Shown: piece by piece, positions 9,214-17,954 of the stretch
Layout: each line of letters starts with the position of its first letter
How positions within the stretch are numbered: position 1 is the first letter of the stretch
NCBI RefSeq assembly: GCF_029029525.1
Contig: NZ_JAKJSC010000001.1
Span: forward strand, 1,116,001-1,180,000
Origin: Labilibaculum sp. DW002
GTDB taxonomy: Bacteria; Bacteroidota; Bacteroidia; Bacteroidales; Marinifilaceae
Reading direction: 5' to 3'
Length of the DNA stretch: 64,000 bases
Notes under the pieces: generated by a model
Database searches by the model: none
What the model was told of the DNA's origin: nothing
What the model saw: the letters and a program-made list of their open reading frames with translations, nothing else
Made by a program: the position numbers and the translations under genes

Positions 9214-10224
9214 TTATACTTCAAAATTTGGATCTACATACTTTTTTACTAAATCTCTTAGACTATCAATAGTCTCCCATTGAGTATTATCGCCAGAATT
9301 ATAACTAAATCCTTCTTCTACTTTTATCGCCTTGTGCTCGTTTATAAAATCCTCCACTGAAAAATTTGGACTTTGAGGTAGAATAGCATAATATTTACCT
9401 AAATCGTAAGTGTTCATTGAATCAGAAATTGTTATCATTTCTTCATGCAATTTTTCACCAGGACGAATCCCAACCACCTCTTGTTTACATTCAGGTGCAA
9501 TTGCTTTTGCAACATCCGTAATTTTATAAGATGGTATTTTAGGAACATAAATCTCTCCTCCCTTAGCATTATTAATTGCAAAGAAAACCATCTCACACCC
9601 GTCTTCAAGAGAAATTGTAAAACGAGTCATTTCTGCATGCGTAATTGGTAAAACTTTTTCTTTTCTTTTCTTCAAAAAGAATGGCATCACAGAACCATTC
9701 GATCCCATAACATTACCATATCTAACAACAGAAAACGTAATATCTCGACTACCCTTAATATTATTTGCAGCAATAAAGAGTTTATCAGAAGCTAATTTTG
9801 TTGCACCATATAAATTGATTGGAGCCGCAGCCTTGTCTGTAGATAATGCAACAACCTTCTTTACTCCACATTGCAATGCGGCATCAATTACGTTTTCAGC
9901 TCCTAATATATTTGTCTTAACACATTCCATAGGGTTGTATTCAGCTAAATGAACGTGTTTCATTGCTGCTGCATGAATTACCACATCAACACCTTCAAAT
10001 GCTCTCAACAAACGGCCTTTATCTCTTACATCTCCAATAAAATATCTCATTTGGGGATATTTGTGTTCCGGAAATTCCTGAGCCATTTGAAAATGCTTTT
10101 GTTCGTCTCTCGAAAAAATCACTAAACGCTCCACATTAGGGTAACTCTTCAGAATCAATTTAGTAAACATTTTTCCAAAAGATCCTGTTCCCCCGGTAAT
10201 TAAAACAGATTTATAATTTAACAT
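9214..10224 (-). CDS. pseB: UDP-GlcNAc 4,6-dehydratase, PseB family
   Basis: A 336-residue soluble SDR dehydratase. GGTGSFG at 11-17 binds NADP. The catalytic Asp130-Lys131 (STDKA) and Tyr139-x3-Lys143 (YGATK) match the Asp/Lys/Tyr set of PseB, which converts UDP-GlcNAc to a 4-keto-6-deoxy hexose with inversion at C5. The sequence GIRPGEKLHEEMI near residue 255 is also typical. It is the first gene of the sugar cassette and follows the chain-length gene by 26 bases. This gives good evidence for the entry step, but the later steps of this cluster differ from the pseudaminic acid route. Confidence 0.9.
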   Translation of the reverse strand: MLNYKSVLITGGTGSFGKMFTKLILKSYPNVERLVIFSRDEQKHFQMAQEFPEHKYPQMRYFIGDVRDKGRLLRAFEGVDVVIHAAAMKHVHLAEYNPMECVKTNILGAENVIDAALQCGVKKVVALSTDKAAAPINLYGATKLASDKLFIAANNIKGSRDITFSVVRYGNVMGSNGSVMPFFLKKRKEKVLPITHAEMTRFTISLEDGCEMVFFAINNAKGGEIYVPKIPSYKITDVAKAIAPECKQEVVGIRPGEKLHEEMITISDSMNTYDLGKYYAILPQSPNFSVEDFINEHKAIKVEEGFSYNSGDNTQWETIDSLRDLVKKYVDPNFEV

Positions 10225-10250
10225 ATTTATTCTATTTGATTAGTTATTTT

Positions 10251-11378
10251 TTAATTGACAAATTCATTTTTTAAAGTTCCAATTAACTTTTTTGCAAAAA
10301 CCGTTACAACACCTACAATTCCACCAAGAAAACAAAAAATAACTAATGTTAGTAGTTTACTTTGAGATGAGGGTTTTATAGGTATACTTGTTGGTTGTAT
10401 AACAGTGAAAATTGGTGTATCTTCCTTTACTTGTATTTTCTGTGTTTCCAATTGCTTTGCCAGTTCTGAGTATACTCCATATACCAAGTTGTATTCAGCA
10501 GTCAAACGTTGTTGCTCCGCTTGAGCAATTGCCGTACTAACATTTTTATTTCTATCACGAAATTCCGCCAGTTTTTTCTGTATTTGGTGTACCTCTTTCT
10601 CTTTTTCAGTGTAACGTTCCTTCACAAAAGCCAATTGATCTTCTGCTTTTTGAATTTTAAAATTAGTAATCGACTTTTGAAGGAGTTCCTTAGCTTTTTC
10701 AACCAATTGGGCCGCAGGTATAGCTTCAGGCATACTGGCTGATAACGTAATATCTCCATCTTTATCATTCATGGAAAAAGTGAGTTGCTCCTCTAATCGT
10801 TCGATTAACTCCTTCTCTCTTTCACTAACTTCGATAATTTGATGATTTGAAATTAAACTAGTATTTTGTATTCTTTCACGCTTAATTGTTTTAAGAATCA
10901 AACGAGGCAATCCGATCGTATACTCCTTAATAACTCCAAATAATCCGGGACTATAGATATTCTCATAATAATATGAAAATGTCGTTTCTGTTACTTGACC
11001 ATCGATAATCAGTTCCGTTTTCATCAACTCTTTTTGAAAAGGAATACTATTAATTATTTTTGGATACAAACTAGGGGCAATATTTGATCCTCCTCCTATC
11101 CCTCCCAAATCAATTCCTGCCATAGCTGCTAATCCTCCAAGATTACCGCCTAATTTTGCCCCTCCATCAGCAACTTGAGGCACCATAGTGGTTGAGGCAG
11201 TATATTCTTTCGCTGAGAAAATAGCAATAAATAAGCCCAGTACCATAAAAATCAAAGTTGTTTTGATTACCGTGCGACGGCCTTCCCATAGGGTTTTGGC
11301 GAGCTGAATTAGATCAATTTCGTCTTCGTGCGAAACGTTAGCAGGATCGCTTTTTATATTTGTATTATCTGGGTTCAT
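10251..11378 (-). CDS. wzz: Wzz-type polysaccharide chain-length / co-polymerase protein
   Basis: A 375-residue inner-membrane protein with two transmembrane segments, one near residues 36-56 and one near 345-365. A periplasmic domain lies between them and contains a glycine-rich stretch (about 75-102) and a long coiled coil (about 235-310). This is the Wzz/GNVR layout of polysaccharide co-polymerases that set chain length and couple polymerase to exporter. No C-terminal tyrosine-kinase domain is fused. It lies between the exporter gene and the sugar cassette, and a 216-base spacer holding intergenic repeats separates it from the exporter gene. Confidence 0.85.
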   Translation of the reverse strand: MNPDNTNIKSDPANVSHEDEIDLIQLAKTLWEGRRTVIKTTLIFMVLGLFIAIFSAKEYTASTTMVPQVADGGAKLGGNLGGLAAMAGIDLGGIGGGSNIAPSLYPKIINSIPFQKELMKTELIIDGQVTETTFSYYYENIYSPGLFGVIKEYTIGLPRLILKTIKRERIQNTSLISNHQIIEVSEREKELIERLEEQLTFSMNDKDGDITLSASMPEAIPAAQLVEKAKELLQKSITNFKIQKAEDQLAFVKERYTEKEKEVHQIQKKLAEFRDRNKNVSTAIAQAEQQRLTAEYNLVYGVYSELAKQLETQKIQVKEDTPIFTVIQPTSIPIKPSSQSKLLTLVIFCFLGGIVGVVTVFAKKLIGTLKNEFVN

Positions 11379-11410
11379 ATCTTCTTTTTCTTTTTTACTA
11401 CTTATTATTG

Positions 11411-11585
11411 AGATCCCTCGACAAGCTCAGGATGACATTACACACTCGGGATGACTGCTAATTCTTTTGGTCATCCTGAACGAAGGTACGTAGTGAAGGA
11501 ACTATTCATTTACGCCTCTTCTCTAATTAAATGAGATCCTTCTTTTTTTTGAGATCCCTTGTCGCTTAGCTTCCCTCGGGATGAC
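11411..11585. repeat. Dispersed GATGAC / TCATCCTGA intergenic repeat copies
   Basis: Three related stretches lie in the spacer between the exporter and wzz genes. AGATCCCTCGACAAGCTCAG begins at 11411. A reverse-complement-like GGTCATCCTGAACGAAGG begins at 11469. GAGATCCCTTGTCGC with CTCGGGATGAC spans 11551-11585. They form imperfect inverted repeats around shared AGATCC and GGATGAC cores. This motif type is familiar as a dispersed intergenic repeat of many bacterial genomes. The element may form a hairpin in the operon transcript. No transposase is linked to it. Confidence 0.6.
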
Positions 11586-11594
11586 TTTCTAACG

Positions 11595-14003
11595 CTATCT
11601 CGTTGCCACGGCAATTGCCGTAATTAAAGTAGCAAAAGTTGATGCGATGGCCAACCATTTGCTTGCTTGCGTAGCTTTGTCAACTTCTGGTTTTTCAGGT
11701 ACAATAATTTCACAGCCTGGCTCTACTTTTGGGAAACGACGACCAAACAAACCACATTTCGTGGCCTCAGTTGTTCCATTGGCATAAAGCACATACACTT
11801 TTCCTTTTTTAGCACGTTGTGCAAAGCCTCCACTACCGTAGATGTAATCTTTCAATTTCTTTTTAGCTGTAAAAGTATGTGCAACTGGACTTAAAACAGA
11901 ACCTGAAACCATCACTGTCTCTAACTTAGATGGAATTAGAATCTGATCTCCAGCTTTCACTTGTAAATCTTCTACTCCTCCGGGCCTTTTCATTACCTCT
12001 GCTAAATCAATCCCCACAATCTGATAGGACACCTTTTCAATATCCTCTCCTACCATGGTTGTATCTTGAGCAGCAATGGCCATTTTGGCTTGGTATTCTG
12101 CCTCACTTAATTCGATTCTACGACGTAAAGAAGCTCCTTTCACATAGGCTTCTGGGGTAATACCACCTGCTCTTTTAATTACATCCGATATTTTTTCATC
12201 CTTACGGGTTATTCCATAATCTCCTGAGTATTTCACTTCTCCTTGCACATTGGCTACACCTTGAGGACGGAAACCTGGCGCTCTACGTACGTATACTTTA
12301 TCGAAAGGCTTTAAAACAAAAGCTTCATCCTCTGCACTCAATTTCAAATTTCGATCCAAAGAAAATTGAAAAGTATGCAATAAAGACTTTGTCAGTTTAC
12401 TGGTCTCCTCATAATCCAAAACACGGCTCACCTCTAGGCCTGCCACTTCAGCTTCCTCTTTAAAACCTCCAGCTTGAAAAATCAAATCTCCAATGCGTAA
12501 GTTCTCTGCCCACGCGTAGGTTCCTGCAAATTGCACCTCACCAACAATTTCTACAGTACGTGCTTCACGCATATCAAATTTGGAAGAGATCTGAATACGG
12601 TCTTCTCTTTTCAGGTCAAAATCAACTATCCCATTGAGCACATCACGAAGCGAAAAAGAAATTACTTTTAAACTCATGTCAGCCAATTTTCTTGTGATTA
12701 CCGCACGTTCCATAAAAGCTTCTTCTTTTAATCCTTCTGCTTTTTGAATTAATGCCGAAAGTTTCAAGCCCTCAACCAATTCGTAATTACCGGGACGATA
12801 AACTGCACCGCCAATGCTAACTCTATTTTCAAAACGTTCCGTTAACTTACCCGCTACCAAAGAATCTCCATTCATCAAGGGTACCTGATCGTAATGATCA
12901 GCAAGCACTCCCCTAAAACTTAAGGTACGTGTATTGTTACGATACAATTCTAAACGGTGCGTATAGGCCTTATCTGTAAAACCACCAGCAAAACGCAAGA
13001 TATCAGCTACCGTTTCTTCTTTTTGGGCTTCGAACAAGCCAGTTCGCTTGAACTCTCCCGCTATTTTTACTCTTTTTGCATATGGACGAACTAAAATTAC
13101 ATCCTGATCTCTTAATTGGCTATTGTTTTGAATGGCACCATCAATTAAATAGGCATATACATCGATACTGTTCACCAATTTTCCGTCACGTAAAACATCA
13201 ATTTTACGGAACGAACCATTTTCATTTGGTCCGCCAGCCAAGTACAATGCATTAAATGCAGATGCAGTAGCAGGCAGAGAATAGGTGCCAGGTAAGTTCA
13301 CCTCTCCAATTACATTTACATTTATTCCTTTTAATAGACCCAGACTTATCTCCACAAAGGTATTTGGCGAATTACCACCCATTCCATTGTAAATAGAAGT
13401 TAATCTTGCTTTAATTTTTTCTTTTACTTCTTTAATCGGAAGACCATACACATAAATTGGTCCTAAATCAGGAATTACCACCGATCCACTTTTCTGAACC
13501 GTCTGCTGGTAGGTTTGCTGAGATGCTCCATAAACGGAGATATTCAGTTCGTCACCAACTCCCAATGAGTAAGATTCAGATACTGGCATATCCATAGCTG
13601 GTTCGAAACTTAAGTTTTCAGAATTAAAAAATTGAAAACCAAAAACCTTCAAATTCTTTTCTGTTGGTGCAAACGCCTTTTTTTCTGACCGTCCTTCCTC
13701 AGGTTCAATCACATCAACTTGTGCATTATCATTATCGCTGCTTGTACGTTTGCCATTCTTGTATTCTCTAATCTTCACGACTAATTTATCGATCTGAGCT
13801 TGCGAAGCTCCTCGTGCACGCGCTAAAGCCATGGCTTCCTCCATACTCGCGCCATTTTTTTCCATTTCTTTGACAATCTTCGCAATCTGAGCATCGCTAA
13901 GTGCATCAACATTTACACTCGCTGGATTGATATTTGCATTTTGAGCATGTGTATTCCCTAGAAATAATGCCAAGAATATAGCAAATAGAAATAATTTTCG
14001 CAT
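11595..14003 (-). CDS. wza: Wza-type polysaccharide export protein with multiple SLBB domains
   Basis: About 802 residues with a Sec signal peptide (MRKLFLFAIFLALFLGN, cleavage near THAQ). A short helical region follows, then a polysaccharide-export (Poly_export) domain at about 140-240 (SYSLGVGDELNISVYG), and several SLBB repeats through the rest, each with an ExxxPGxY or GEVxxxGTY-like strand. The last about 20 residues are hydrophobic. Wza proteins form the outer-membrane channel for capsule or exopolysaccharide. No lipoprotein cysteine follows the signal peptide. I chose the ATG at 14003, which begins the signal peptide. An upstream in-frame ATG at 14015 would add four residues. This is the first gene of the downstream operon. 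Confidence 0.85.
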   Translation of the reverse strand: MRKLFLFAIFLALFLGNTHAQNANINPASVNVDALSDAQIAKIVKEMEKNGASMEEAMALARARGASQAQIDKLVVKIREYKNGKRTSSDNDNAQVDVIEPEEGRSEKKAFAPTEKNLKVFGFQFFNSENLSFEPAMDMPVSESYSLGVGDELNISVYGASQQTYQQTVQKSGSVVIPDLGPIYVYGLPIKEVKEKIKARLTSIYNGMGGNSPNTFVEISLGLLKGINVNVIGEVNLPGTYSLPATASAFNALYLAGGPNENGSFRKIDVLRDGKLVNSIDVYAYLIDGAIQNNSQLRDQDVILVRPYAKRVKIAGEFKRTGLFEAQKEETVADILRFAGGFTDKAYTHRLELYRNNTRTLSFRGVLADHYDQVPLMNGDSLVAGKLTERFENRVSIGGAVYRPGNYELVEGLKLSALIQKAEGLKEEAFMERAVITRKLADMSLKVISFSLRDVLNGIVDFDLKREDRIQISSKFDMREARTVEIVGEVQFAGTYAWAENLRIGDLIFQAGGFKEEAEVAGLEVSRVLDYEETSKLTKSLLHTFQFSLDRNLKLSAEDEAFVLKPFDKVYVRRAPGFRPQGVANVQGEVKYSGDYGITRKDEKISDVIKRAGGITPEAYVKGASLRRRIELSEAEYQAKMAIAAQDTTMVGEDIEKVSYQIVGIDLAEVMKRPGGVEDLQVKAGDQILIPSKLETVMVSGSVLSPVAHTFTAKKKLKDYIYGSGGFAQRAKKGKVYVLYANGTTEATKCGLFGRRFPKVEPGCEIIVPEKPEVDKATQASKWLAIASTFATLITAIAVATR

Positions 14004-14111
14004 CGACTGAATCATAATATATAAACAACTTTTATAGTGTGTACTTGTTCTTATATCCGTTTAGAGTTGACAAAACCCTATTATATTAGGATGAAAGTTA
14101 ATTTTGCTGTG

Positions 14112-14119
14112 CAAAAATA
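14112..14119 (-). promoter_or_regulatory. Possible -7 box for the wza operon
   Basis: The minus strand reads TATTTTTG, an exact TAnnTTTG match, about 110 bases before the exporter start. No TTG lies at the usual spacing, so the call is weak. A promoter is expected here because a terminator separates this operon from the upstream dehydratase gene. Confidence 0.35.
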
Positions 14120-14253
14120 AGGAACCATAATCCAATTCCCTAATTTCTGAACCTTTTACTTTCCTTTAAATAGCAACAATTTTAAGAAAAAGTATTTTTC
14201 GCACAATAGTAATACTTTTCCAGTCTTCATCAAACTGTCAAATGTGCCAAATA

Positions 14254-14283
14254 AGAAAAACCGCCTCAATATTATTGATACGG
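14254..14283 (-). terminator. Rho-independent terminator of the membrane dehydratase gene
   Basis: On the minus strand a hairpin with outer CCG/CGG pairs and an inner TCAATA/TATTGA stem is followed by GTTTTTCTT. It starts about 25 bases after the dehydratase stop, so that gene is probably a separate transcription unit from the wza operon. Confidence 0.7.
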
Positions 14284-14308
14284 CTTTACTATATTCCTTT
14301 TCGGTTTA

Positions 14309-16261
14309 TTATTTTAACATTTCTTTTATTTCAGACAAATCAATAGGGCCCACCTTCACACTCTCTCTGATAAACTTCTGATCCAGCTGTTCGTAAATGG
14401 AATTCATCGATTTAAACTCAGGCACAATCGCTTTCATATGAGCAACAATTTTAAAATTATCATTCTCCTCTAACAAATCATTAAAGTGCTTAATCAAAAC
14501 TTCCACCTCTTCTCGCTCATATTCTCTAACTTTCGCAATCATAATACGAGGATGCTTTGTAGGAACCGTATTCTCTTTCACATTCAACAATTCCTCATAC
14601 AATTTTTCACCAGGGCGTAAACCCGTAAACTGTACATTCACATCCACCCCTTCTTTCAATCCACTCAACTTTATCATCTTGTAGGCTAAATCAACAATCT
14701 TAACAGATCTTCCCATATCAAAAATGAAGATTTTTCCACCTTTCCCAATTGCACCTGCCTGCATCACTAACTGACAAGCTTCAGGAATGGTCATAAAATA
14801 TCTTGTGATGTCTGGATGTGTAACCGTAACTGGTCCTCCCTTTTCGATCTGAGCTTTAAATCTTGGTATTACTGAACCATTTGAGCCCAACACATTCCCA
14901 AATCTCGTTGTAATAAAATGCGTTGCACCTCCTGGGAAATTCATACTTTGCGTACAAATCTCAGCGATACGCTTTGAGGCTCCCATTACATTTGTAGGAT
15001 TTACCGCCTTATCGGTAGAAACCATTACAAATCTTTCAACTCCATATTCAAGAGATAAATCTGCAATATTCTTGGTTCCAAATACATTTGTTTTAATGGC
15101 TTCCGATGGATTATTCTCCATCATAGGAACATGTTTGTAGGCTGCAGCATGATAAACCAACTGTGGCTTAAACACCTCAAACATTTTTCGAGTTCTTTCT
15201 TTATCCCTAACATCACCAATCACAATTTCGAAATTATAGAAATTGAGCTCTTCCTTTAGGGATAATTCAATATCGTAAAGTGGTGATTCTGCTTGATCGA
15301 ATAAAATAATATTTTTAGGGCGAAAACGAGCTACCTGACGAACCATTTCACTACCGATTGATCCTGCTGCTCCAGTAACCAGAACCGTTTTTCCACTTAC
15401 TTGCTGATCGATCTCATCCCAATCCAATTTAATTGGCTCACGCTCTAACAAATCCTCAATTTTAATGGCACGGATTTGCTTTACACTCAACTCCCCATTC
15501 ACCCAGCTTTCAAATTTAGGAACCTCCCAAACTTTCACATTCTTATTTAAACAAAGCTCAATAATAGACTGACGTTCATCGACACTTAAATCTTTCTTGG
15601 CAATAATTACCTTATCAATTTCGGTCCTTTCAAGCAATCTTTCTAGATCACGTGGGCTAAATATCTTAATGTTTTCTAATTTACTACCAACCTTTTTATC
15701 ATTATGGTCTACAAAACCAACAATCGTACTGTTCACCTCATTACTACTATCCAAGGCATGCTTAGCCATAATACCAAACTCATCGCTACCATAAATTAAG
15801 ATATTTTCTCGCACCTTAGAATGGGTCAAATAGCGATAATAAATCGCTTTGAAAATGACACGACTACTGGTCATTAAAAATACCATTGCGATATACTCAA
15901 TGATCAATATAGAAAAAGGAATAAAAAAAGTTCCATTTTGAAAATAATAGCTTAACCCATTTGCCATCACTAGAACCATTGAACCTAGAGATACAACAAC
16001 AAATATACGCTCTGCATCTTTCGCACTGGTATAACGAACAATACCTGCATATGTCCCACCAATAAAGAAACTAAGCGTCCTAATTAATAAAACAATAGGG
16101 ATTACTAATTTTGCAGAGTTAAGGTTAATACTCTCAATATTAAAATTGAAACGCAACAGATAAGCTGCGGATATTGAAGTCAAAGCAATAAACAAATCAA
16201 TAAGAAATACGATCCATCTAGGTGTGTTCCTATCAAAAATACGAATTTTAGTTAAATTCAT
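14309..16261 (-). CDS. Membrane-bound UDP-sugar 4,6-dehydratase (WbpM/PglF/CapD type)
   Basis: About 650 residues. The first about 140 residues hold four membrane segments. A CoA-binding-like Rossmann domain (about 150-250) follows, then the catalytic SDR domain with TGAAGSIGSE at about 296-305. The catalytic loop STDKAVNPTNVMGASKR carries Met where soluble SDRs have Tyr, as in known WbpM and PglF enzymes. These convert UDP-GlcNAc to the 4-keto-6-deoxy sugar used for bacillosamine, QuiNAc or FucNAc. I use the ATG at 16261 rather than the TTG at 16267. It has its own promoter (16304-16334) and terminator, and gives the locus a second dehydratase beside PseB. Confidence 0.9.
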   Translation of the reverse strand: MNLTKIRIFDRNTPRWIVFLIDLFIALTSISAAYLLRFNFNIESINLNSAKLVIPIVLLIRTLSFFIGGTYAGIVRYTSAKDAERIFVVVSLGSMVLVMANGLSYYFQNGTFFIPFSILIIEYIAMVFLMTSSRVIFKAIYYRYLTHSKVRENILIYGSDEFGIMAKHALDSSNEVNSTIVGFVDHNDKKVGSKLENIKIFSPRDLERLLERTEIDKVIIAKKDLSVDERQSIIELCLNKNVKVWEVPKFESWVNGELSVKQIRAIKIEDLLEREPIKLDWDEIDQQVSGKTVLVTGAAGSIGSEMVRQVARFRPKNIILFDQAESPLYDIELSLKEELNFYNFEIVIGDVRDKERTRKMFEVFKPQLVYHAAAYKHVPMMENNPSEAIKTNVFGTKNIADLSLEYGVERFVMVSTDKAVNPTNVMGASKRIAEICTQSMNFPGGATHFITTRFGNVLGSNGSVIPRFKAQIEKGGPVTVTHPDITRYFMTIPEACQLVMQAGAIGKGGKIFIFDMGRSVKIVDLAYKMIKLSGLKEGVDVNVQFTGLRPGEKLYEELLNVKENTVPTKHPRIMIAKVREYEREEVEVLIKHFNDLLEENDNFKIVAHMKAIVPEFKSMNSIYEQLDQKFIRESVKVGPIDLSEIKEMLK

Positions 16262-16303
16262 AAACAATGTTTTAATTAAGTAGTGTGTATGCTAGTACGA
16301 GGA

Positions 16304-16334
16304 CAAAAATACTCCCTTATTTTACTAAAAGCAA
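16304..16334 (-). promoter_or_regulatory. Promoter of the membrane dehydratase gene
   Basis: Minus strand TTG (16334-16332), 20 bases, then TATTTTTG (16311-16304). Both boxes and the spacing fit the Bacteroidetes primary sigma consensus. The predicted start of transcription is near 16298, leaving a leader of about 37 bases. Confidence 0.6.
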
Positions 16335-16730
16335 CTGTCAAAGCTGCCAATTTATTCTTTTCATCATTTTTTTCAATCATTTCATACTGAAATTAGACTC
16401 TTTAATCTACAAGCCTAACAGCTATTAGATTACACAAAATGCAAAGGGTTGCGTTAAAAAAGACACAAAAACCTAACATATTAACTTAAAGCCCGTTAAA
16501 TCACAGTGTTGATAATCTAATCACTTATTCATATTAACTACAACCGAATTAAAATGCACCTACCCTAAGTAGCAATACTAAAAAAGTAAACTTACCCTAA
16601 CAACAGTCCAATCGGAATACTATTAACTGACCAGCATGACATTAAGACAATCCGCACTTACCTAACTTTCCATCACTTGATTAAAAGCCGATTCAGTAAA
16701 GCATTTCATTCACTTATCAAGTAATCCGAC
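16335..16730. other. Intergenic region, nothing further recognised
   Basis: About 400 bases between the dehydratase promoter and the rnpB terminator. I see no open frame of use, no RNA motif and no repeat of note. Confidence 0.5.
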
Positions 16731-16764
16731 AAAAAAAAAAAGACCAACTCAAAAGAGTTGGTCT
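16731..16764 (-). terminator. Rho-independent terminator of rnpB
   Basis: A perfect 10-bp stem (AGACCAACTC pairing with GAGTTGGTCT, four-base loop) lies at 16741-16764. On the minus strand it is followed by ten T residues at 16740-16731. It begins about 20 bases after the RNase P RNA 3' end. Confidence 0.85.
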
Positions 16765-16782
16765 CTGATTTTTTTAGATAAA

Positions 16783-17140
16783 GGCAAACCTATAAGCCGG
16801 GTCCTGTTTTCCCCGAAAGGAACTTCTATCATTTATCTAGAACATAGGTCACCCTATGTCTCGAGCAATCTACCCCCCGACATCGACCGAGTAAGATCTA
16901 CAACTGTCGGTATACTTGATCTTGCAAGCCATGAGGCACACAGCTACCTATGTTACCATAAGTACTGGTGAGCTCTTACCTCACCTTTTCACCCTTACCC
17001 CATTTTCGAAAAAACAGGGCGGTTATTTTCTGTTCCACTACTATAAGCTTTCGCCTATCTTCCCGTTAAGAAGCATGGTACTCTGCCTTGCCCGGACTTT
17101 CCTCTCTTTCTTACGAAACAGCGATAGAACGGTTTGCCGC
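16783..17140 (-). ncRNA. rnpB: RNase P RNA, bacterial class A
   Basis: On the minus strand this approximately 358-base region has the hallmarks of the RNA subunit of RNase P, which removes 5' leaders from precursor tRNAs. The ends pair as helix P1 (GGCAAACC at 17138-17131 with GGTTTGCC at 16790-16783). The conserved GAGGAAAGTCC lies at 17104-17094. The 3' part carries AAATGATAGAAG and ACAGGACCCGGCTTATAG, including the GGU-like tRNA-CCA binding loop region. A promoter lies at the expected distance upstream and a strong terminator downstream. The conserved elements are in order over the expected length, so the call is firm. Confidence 0.95.
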
Positions 17141-17142
17141 TG

Positions 17143-17173
17143 CAAACTTAAGTATAAAGGAAAAAGTAAACAA
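17143..17173 (-). promoter_or_regulatory. rnpB promoter, -33 box within the heptad array
   Basis: Minus strand TTG (17173-17171), 20 bases, then TAAGTTTG (17150-17143). Both boxes and the spacing fit the Bacteroidetes consensus. The predicted start falls within a few bases of the rnpB 5' end deduced from helix P1. The -33 TTG is the complement of the CAAG core of one heptad of the adjoining array. Confidence 0.65.
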
Positions 17174-17560
17174 GGGGAAAGGAAGAAAAACAATGAACAA
17201 GGGGAAAGTTTCAAGTACCATGTTTAAAGCTCCAAGTATAAAGTAACAAGGAACAAGTGTAAAGTACCAAGTAAGAAGTTTCAAGGAGCAAGTGAAAAGC
17301 TCCAAGTATAAAGTAAACAAGGAGAAAGGAAGAAAAACAAGGAACAAGTAAAAAGCTCCAAGTATAAAGTAACTAGGAACAAGTGTAAAGTAAGAAGTTT
17401 CAAGGAGCAAGTGAAAAGCTCCAAGTATAAAGTAACAAGGGGAAAGGAAGAAAAACAAGGAACAAGTGGAAAGTTTCAAGTACCATGCTTAATGCTCCAA
17501 GTATCTAAATTAAAGAAGAAAGTAAGAAGGAGAAAGATTAAAGGGAAATTAAAGGAGAAC
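17150..17560 (+). repeat. Heptad array: AAG every 7 bases
   Basis: The triplet AAG recurs with exact 7-base spacing while the four bases between vary. Its G falls at 17229, 17236, 17243 and so on to 17313 (13 in a row), and again from 17341 to 17446 (16 in a row, one being TAG). The phase is weaker but present from 17152. A 48-base segment at 17269-17316 is repeated exactly at 17388-17435, an offset of 119, or 17 heptads. The period is not a multiple of 3, so it is not protein-coding in origin. The array starts at the rnpB promoter and ends at the stop side of the four-helix-bundle gene. Confidence 0.9.
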
Positions 17561-17568
17561 AAAAAATA

Positions 17569-17925
17569 TTACTTTTTGCATTTCCTGGATACTTTTGAAT
17601 GTATTGAGCCTAATATTTTCATCAACTCTAATGATTCATGTTCGAATTTTATCCAGTCCGCGTTTTCTTTAGAAATGGCATTTATTATCCTTATCCAATA
17701 ATTTGTTTCGCGAATTTCTTTTACAGAAATGGCTACTTTGTTAGAAAAATCAGCATTTGAGACAGCTGCCTGTGCTTCCTCGTAATTTGCTCCAACAGAA
17801 GTGGCTGATTTAAGAATTTGATAAGAAATTACTTGATATTCTCTAGTATTTGGAAATAAGCGAACTTGTTTTATAACGCCCACAGAAAATTTAAACAATC
17901 GACTTTGTAAATCATTTTGTTTCAC
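17569..17925 (-). CDS. Four-helix-bundle protein of the 23S rRNA intervening-sequence (S23) family
   Basis: A 118-residue all-helical protein. The central motif SATSVGANYEEAQAAVSNADF at about residues 42-62 is the signature of the TIGR02436 four-helix-bundle family, first seen as open frames in intervening sequences of 23S rRNA genes, and distantly related to the Avd accessory protein of diversity-generating retroelements. Its function is unknown. The start appears to be GTG at 17925, since there is no in-frame ATG nearby and the N-terminus matches the family there. It is bracketed by AAG heptads downstream and upstream in opposite orientation. That arrangement suggests that gene and repeats form one unit. 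Confidence 0.85.
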   Translation of the reverse strand: MKQNDLQSRLFKFSVGVIKQVRLFPNTREYQVISYQILKSATSVGANYEEAQAAVSNADFSNKVAISVKEIRETNYWIRIINAISKENADWIKFEHESLELMKILGSIHSKVSRKCKK

Positions 17926-17954
17926 GTAGCTTGATATTTTACACTTACAATATT

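Noticed and set aside
16916-17227. A 103-codon open frame on the plus strand
   Set aside because: It is antisense to RNase P RNA and to the array, so it is a shadow.
17111-17479. A 122-codon open frame on the minus strand across the heptad array
   Set aside because: It arises from the 7-base repeat (21 bases give a 7-residue repeat of hydrophobic residues) and overlaps the rnpB 5' region and promoter. It has no start signal or family.
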